Shown here in pieces: positions 6,860-8,261 of a stretch of 8,261 nucleotides of DNA. Below the pieces are notes generated by a model. The model made no database searches and was not told the DNA's origin. It saw only the letters and a list, made by a program, of their open reading frames with translations. Positions within the stretch are counted from its first letter, which is position 1. Every line of letters starts with the position of its first letter. Origin of the DNA: Bacillota bacterium (GTDB lineage: Bacteria > Bacillota > Clostridia > Peptostreptococcales > Thermotaleaceae); NCBI GenBank assembly GCA_023623095.1, contig JAMNXX010000191.1, forward strand, positions 1 through 8,261, read 5' to 3'. The translations under genes and the position numbers were made by a program.

Positions 6860-6899
6860 ATTGAAAGGGGCTGAGCAATGGAAGCGATTAAAAATGTGA
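6840..6899 (+). CDS. Possible 19-residue leader peptide overlapping the stress-protein gene
   Basis: An ATG at 6840 stands 6 bases after a strong GGAGGG site (6828-6833) and opens a 19-codon frame, MRKAVRQLKGAEQWKRLKM, ending in TGA at 6897-6899. It is in another frame and runs 22 bases past the start of the downstream gene, an arrangement typical of translational coupling. The peptide is basic (7 K/R) with no acidic cluster, no membrane segment and no run of one amino acid as in classical attenuators. A hairpin covers its start. The main protein is complete without it, so it is not a frameshifted N-terminus. Expression is inferred only from the ribosome binding site and position. Confidence 0.45.
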   Translation: MRKAVRQLKGAEQWKRLKM

Positions 6900-7273
6900 T
6901 GGTATGTGTAACGCAGCAAAAAACTTGTGAGCGATTGATAAAAAAAGGAGCCGAGCTAAGGGAAAAAAACGGTGGAGATCTTTATGTTATCCATGTTGCC
7001 AAAGAAGGTTTTAATTTCTTAGGGAAATCGAAAGAGGGAGAAGCACTCGAATATTTATTCCAAAAAGCAAAAGATTACGGAGCAAACTTGACGGTTGTCA
7101 GGGCTCAGAATATACTGGAGACATTGAAAGAATTCGCAGAAAAAAACAATATTCATATTATGGTTTTGGGAGAATCGTATGAACACGATAAAGACAGCGA
7201 TATTGTCGTCAATCTCGAAAAACATTTACCGGAAGGTATCCAGCTTGAAATCATGCCTCCCAAAAAGAAATAA
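6878..7273 (+). CDS. Universal stress protein domain protein, KdpD-like
   Basis: The 131-residue protein is a single alpha/beta Usp-like domain. It opens with KNVMVCVTQQKTCERLIKKG, close to the opening of the Usp domain of KdpD sensor kinases and their stand-alone clostridial relatives. It continues with DLYVIHVAKEG and ends with the usual strand IHIMVLGES. In ATP-binding Usp proteins this last strand is followed by a G-xx-G-x9-G-S/T signature; here GESYEHDKDSDIVVN lacks it, so nucleotide binding is doubtful. No membrane segment or kinase domain is present, and no kdp gene is visible. A role in stress or ion signalling can be suspected from the family but not shown. The ATG follows GAAAGGGG at 7 bases. 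The gene is preceded by a hairpin and an overlapping leader ORF and closed by its own terminator, so it is probably monocistronic apart from that leader. Confidence 0.85.
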   Translation: MEAIKNVMVCVTQQKTCERLIKKGAELREKNGGDLYVIHVAKEGFNFLGKSKEGEALEYLFQKAKDYGANLTVVRAQNILETLKEFAEKNNIHIMVLGESYEHDKDSDIVVNLEKHLPEGIQLEIMPPKKK

Positions 7274-7286
7274 ACGCATCGTATAT

Positions 7287-7316
7287 AAAAGTGCATCCGA
7301 GAAGGATACACTTTTT
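7287..7316 (+). terminator. Rho-independent terminator after the stress-protein gene
   Basis: AAAAGTGCATCC (7287-7298) pairs with GGATACACTTTT (7304-7315) across a GAGAA loop, with one C-A mismatch inside. A TTTTT run closes it. It lies 13 bases after the stop codon. Confidence 0.85.
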
Positions 7317-7358
7317 CTATCATAAGAAAATTTTTTAGAAGGAGCCATCGCAAACGAG

Positions 7359-8261
7359 ATGAAAAAAGAGAGATATCGTATTTATTCGCAGTATTTAAAG
7401 GAAAAATACGGGCAAAAAACTTATAAAATTCCGATTAACCTTCCCGTAAGCTGCCCCAACAGAGAAGCAAATACAGGAGAAGGCGGCTGCATCTTTTGTG
7501 GTGAGGTGGGAGCAGGCTTTGAAAATCTATCGAATACCCTTTCCGTTTCTGAACAGCTCGATAAAAATATCTCCTATATTCGAGAAAAGTATAAGACAAA
7601 AAAGTTTATTGCCTATTTTCAAAATTTCACAAACACATATTTACCCCTTTCCCGCTTTCAAGAATATATAGAAGAAGCATGCAGGGAGGATATCGTTGAA
7701 ATTTCCATATCCACAAGACCGGATTGCATCCACGAGCGCTATTTAGCCTTTCTTAAAAAAATAGAAGAACAAAAAAATATCAACATATCGATTGAACTGG
7801 GATTGCAAAGTGTAAATTATCATACGCTAAAAAAAATCAATCGAGGACATTCCTTAGCTGAATTTATCGATGCGGTCCTTCGGATCAAGAAATATGGATT
7901 TGAAATCTGTACGCATATGATATTGAACTTGCCAGGAGATACGCGAGACGATGTGATAGAAGGGGCAAAGGTGCTTTCAGCATTGAGAATTGAGCATGTA
8001 AAAATTCATTCTCTATATATTGTCAAAAATACAATATTGGCGCAGCAATACGAAAAAGGAAATCTAGAAATGATTCCCTTGGAAGAATATATCGACAGGG
8101 TGATCTTATTTTTAGAATATATCCGCCCAGATATGGTCATCCAGAGGCTTGTCAGCAGAGCTCCTAAAGAAGATACGCTTTTTTGCAATTGGAATACGAG
8201 CTGGTGGAAAATAAAAGATAGAATCGATGAAAAAATGGAGCAGCAAAATAGCTTCCAAGGG
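7359..8261 (+). CDS. TIGR01212-type radical SAM protein (YtqA/YhcC-like), 3' end cut
   Basis: The frame is open from the ATG at 7359 to the window edge, 301 codons without a stop. Family members are usually about 305-320 residues, so only a short tail is missing; the visible end, NSFQG, matches the usual conserved end. Near residue 30 the sequence VSCPNREANTGEGGCIFCGE gives the family's C-x11-C-x2-C iron-sulfur motif. Further landmarks are AYFQNFTNTYLPL, the ISISTRPDCI segment, IELGLQSV, INRGH, THMILNLPGDTRDD and VKIHSLYIV. The Bacillus relative YtqA has been tied to the Gram-positive pathway that makes mnm5-type modified wobble uridines in tRNA (MnmL), but this clostridial form differs enough that I would not carry that name over. 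The only good ribosome binding site, AGAAGGAG (7337-7344), lies 14 bases before the ATG, longer than usual, and no better start is in frame. Confidence 0.9.
   Translation, partial: MKKERYRIYSQYLKEKYGQKTYKIPINLPVSCPNREANTGEGGCIFCGEVGAGFENLSNTLSVSEQLDKNISYIREKYKTKKFIAYFQNFTNTYLPLSRFQEYIEEACREDIVEISISTRPDCIHERYLAFLKKIEEQKNINISIELGLQSVNYHTLKKINRGHSLAEFIDAVLRIKKYGFEICTHMILNLPGDTRDDVIEGAKVLSALRIEHVKIHSLYIVKNTILAQQYEKGNLEMIPLEEYIDRVILFLEYIRPDMVIQRLVSRAPKEDTLFCNWNTSWWKIKDRIDEKMEQQNSFQG

Noticed and set aside
1..8261. Mobile element, prophage, CRISPR or defence island
   Set aside because: No transposase, integrase, phage or restriction genes, no direct repeats with spacers, and no tRNA were found; all long frames belong to housekeeping, signalling or spore genes.

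Overview
The window looks like an ordinary chromosomal segment of an endospore-forming, A+T-rich Firmicute, most likely of class Clostridia. The support is a CwlJ-type cortex hydrolase next to a GerQ-like coat protein, a sporulation-type M14 endopeptidase, a Pgi close to the Bacillus/Clostridium form, and strong GGAGG-type ribosome binding sites. I see no mobile element, CRISPR array, rRNA or tRNA, and no genus can be named from the sequence alone.

Layout from left to right: (1) the 3' end of a GGDEF-EAL cyclic-di-GMP gene (+), closed by a bidirectional terminator; (2) a minus-strand pair, cwlJ then gerQ-like, facing that gene; (3) a 230 bp divergent spacer with a palindrome and a possible sporulation promoter; (4) a plus-strand run of pgi, rlmN and a small P-loop ATPase-like gene of unknown function, closed by a strong bidirectional terminator; (5) a minus-strand gene for a peptidoglycan-binding/LysM/M14 carboxypeptidase-fold endopeptidase; (6) a second divergent spacer with inverted repeats and a short leader ORF; (7) a small KdpD-like universal stress domain protein (+) with its own terminator; (8) a TIGR01212-type radical SAM gene (+) cut by the window end.

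Two loci point to spore peptidoglycan. CwlJ and its GerQ partner would act in cortex breakdown at germination. The M14 enzyme would cut the gamma-D-Glu-diaminopimelate bond of stem peptides during sporulation or muropeptide turnover. The other genes are housekeeping (glycolysis, 23S rRNA methylation, probable RNA modification) or signalling (c-di-GMP hydrolysis, stress).

I found no convincing undescribed multi-gene system. The observations most worth a second look are a 19-codon leader ORF with its own strong ribosome binding site and a hairpin overlapping the start of the stress-protein gene, a perfect palindrome on the possible cwlJ promoter, the divergent GerQ-like protein beside cwlJ, and the small P-loop protein of unknown role.
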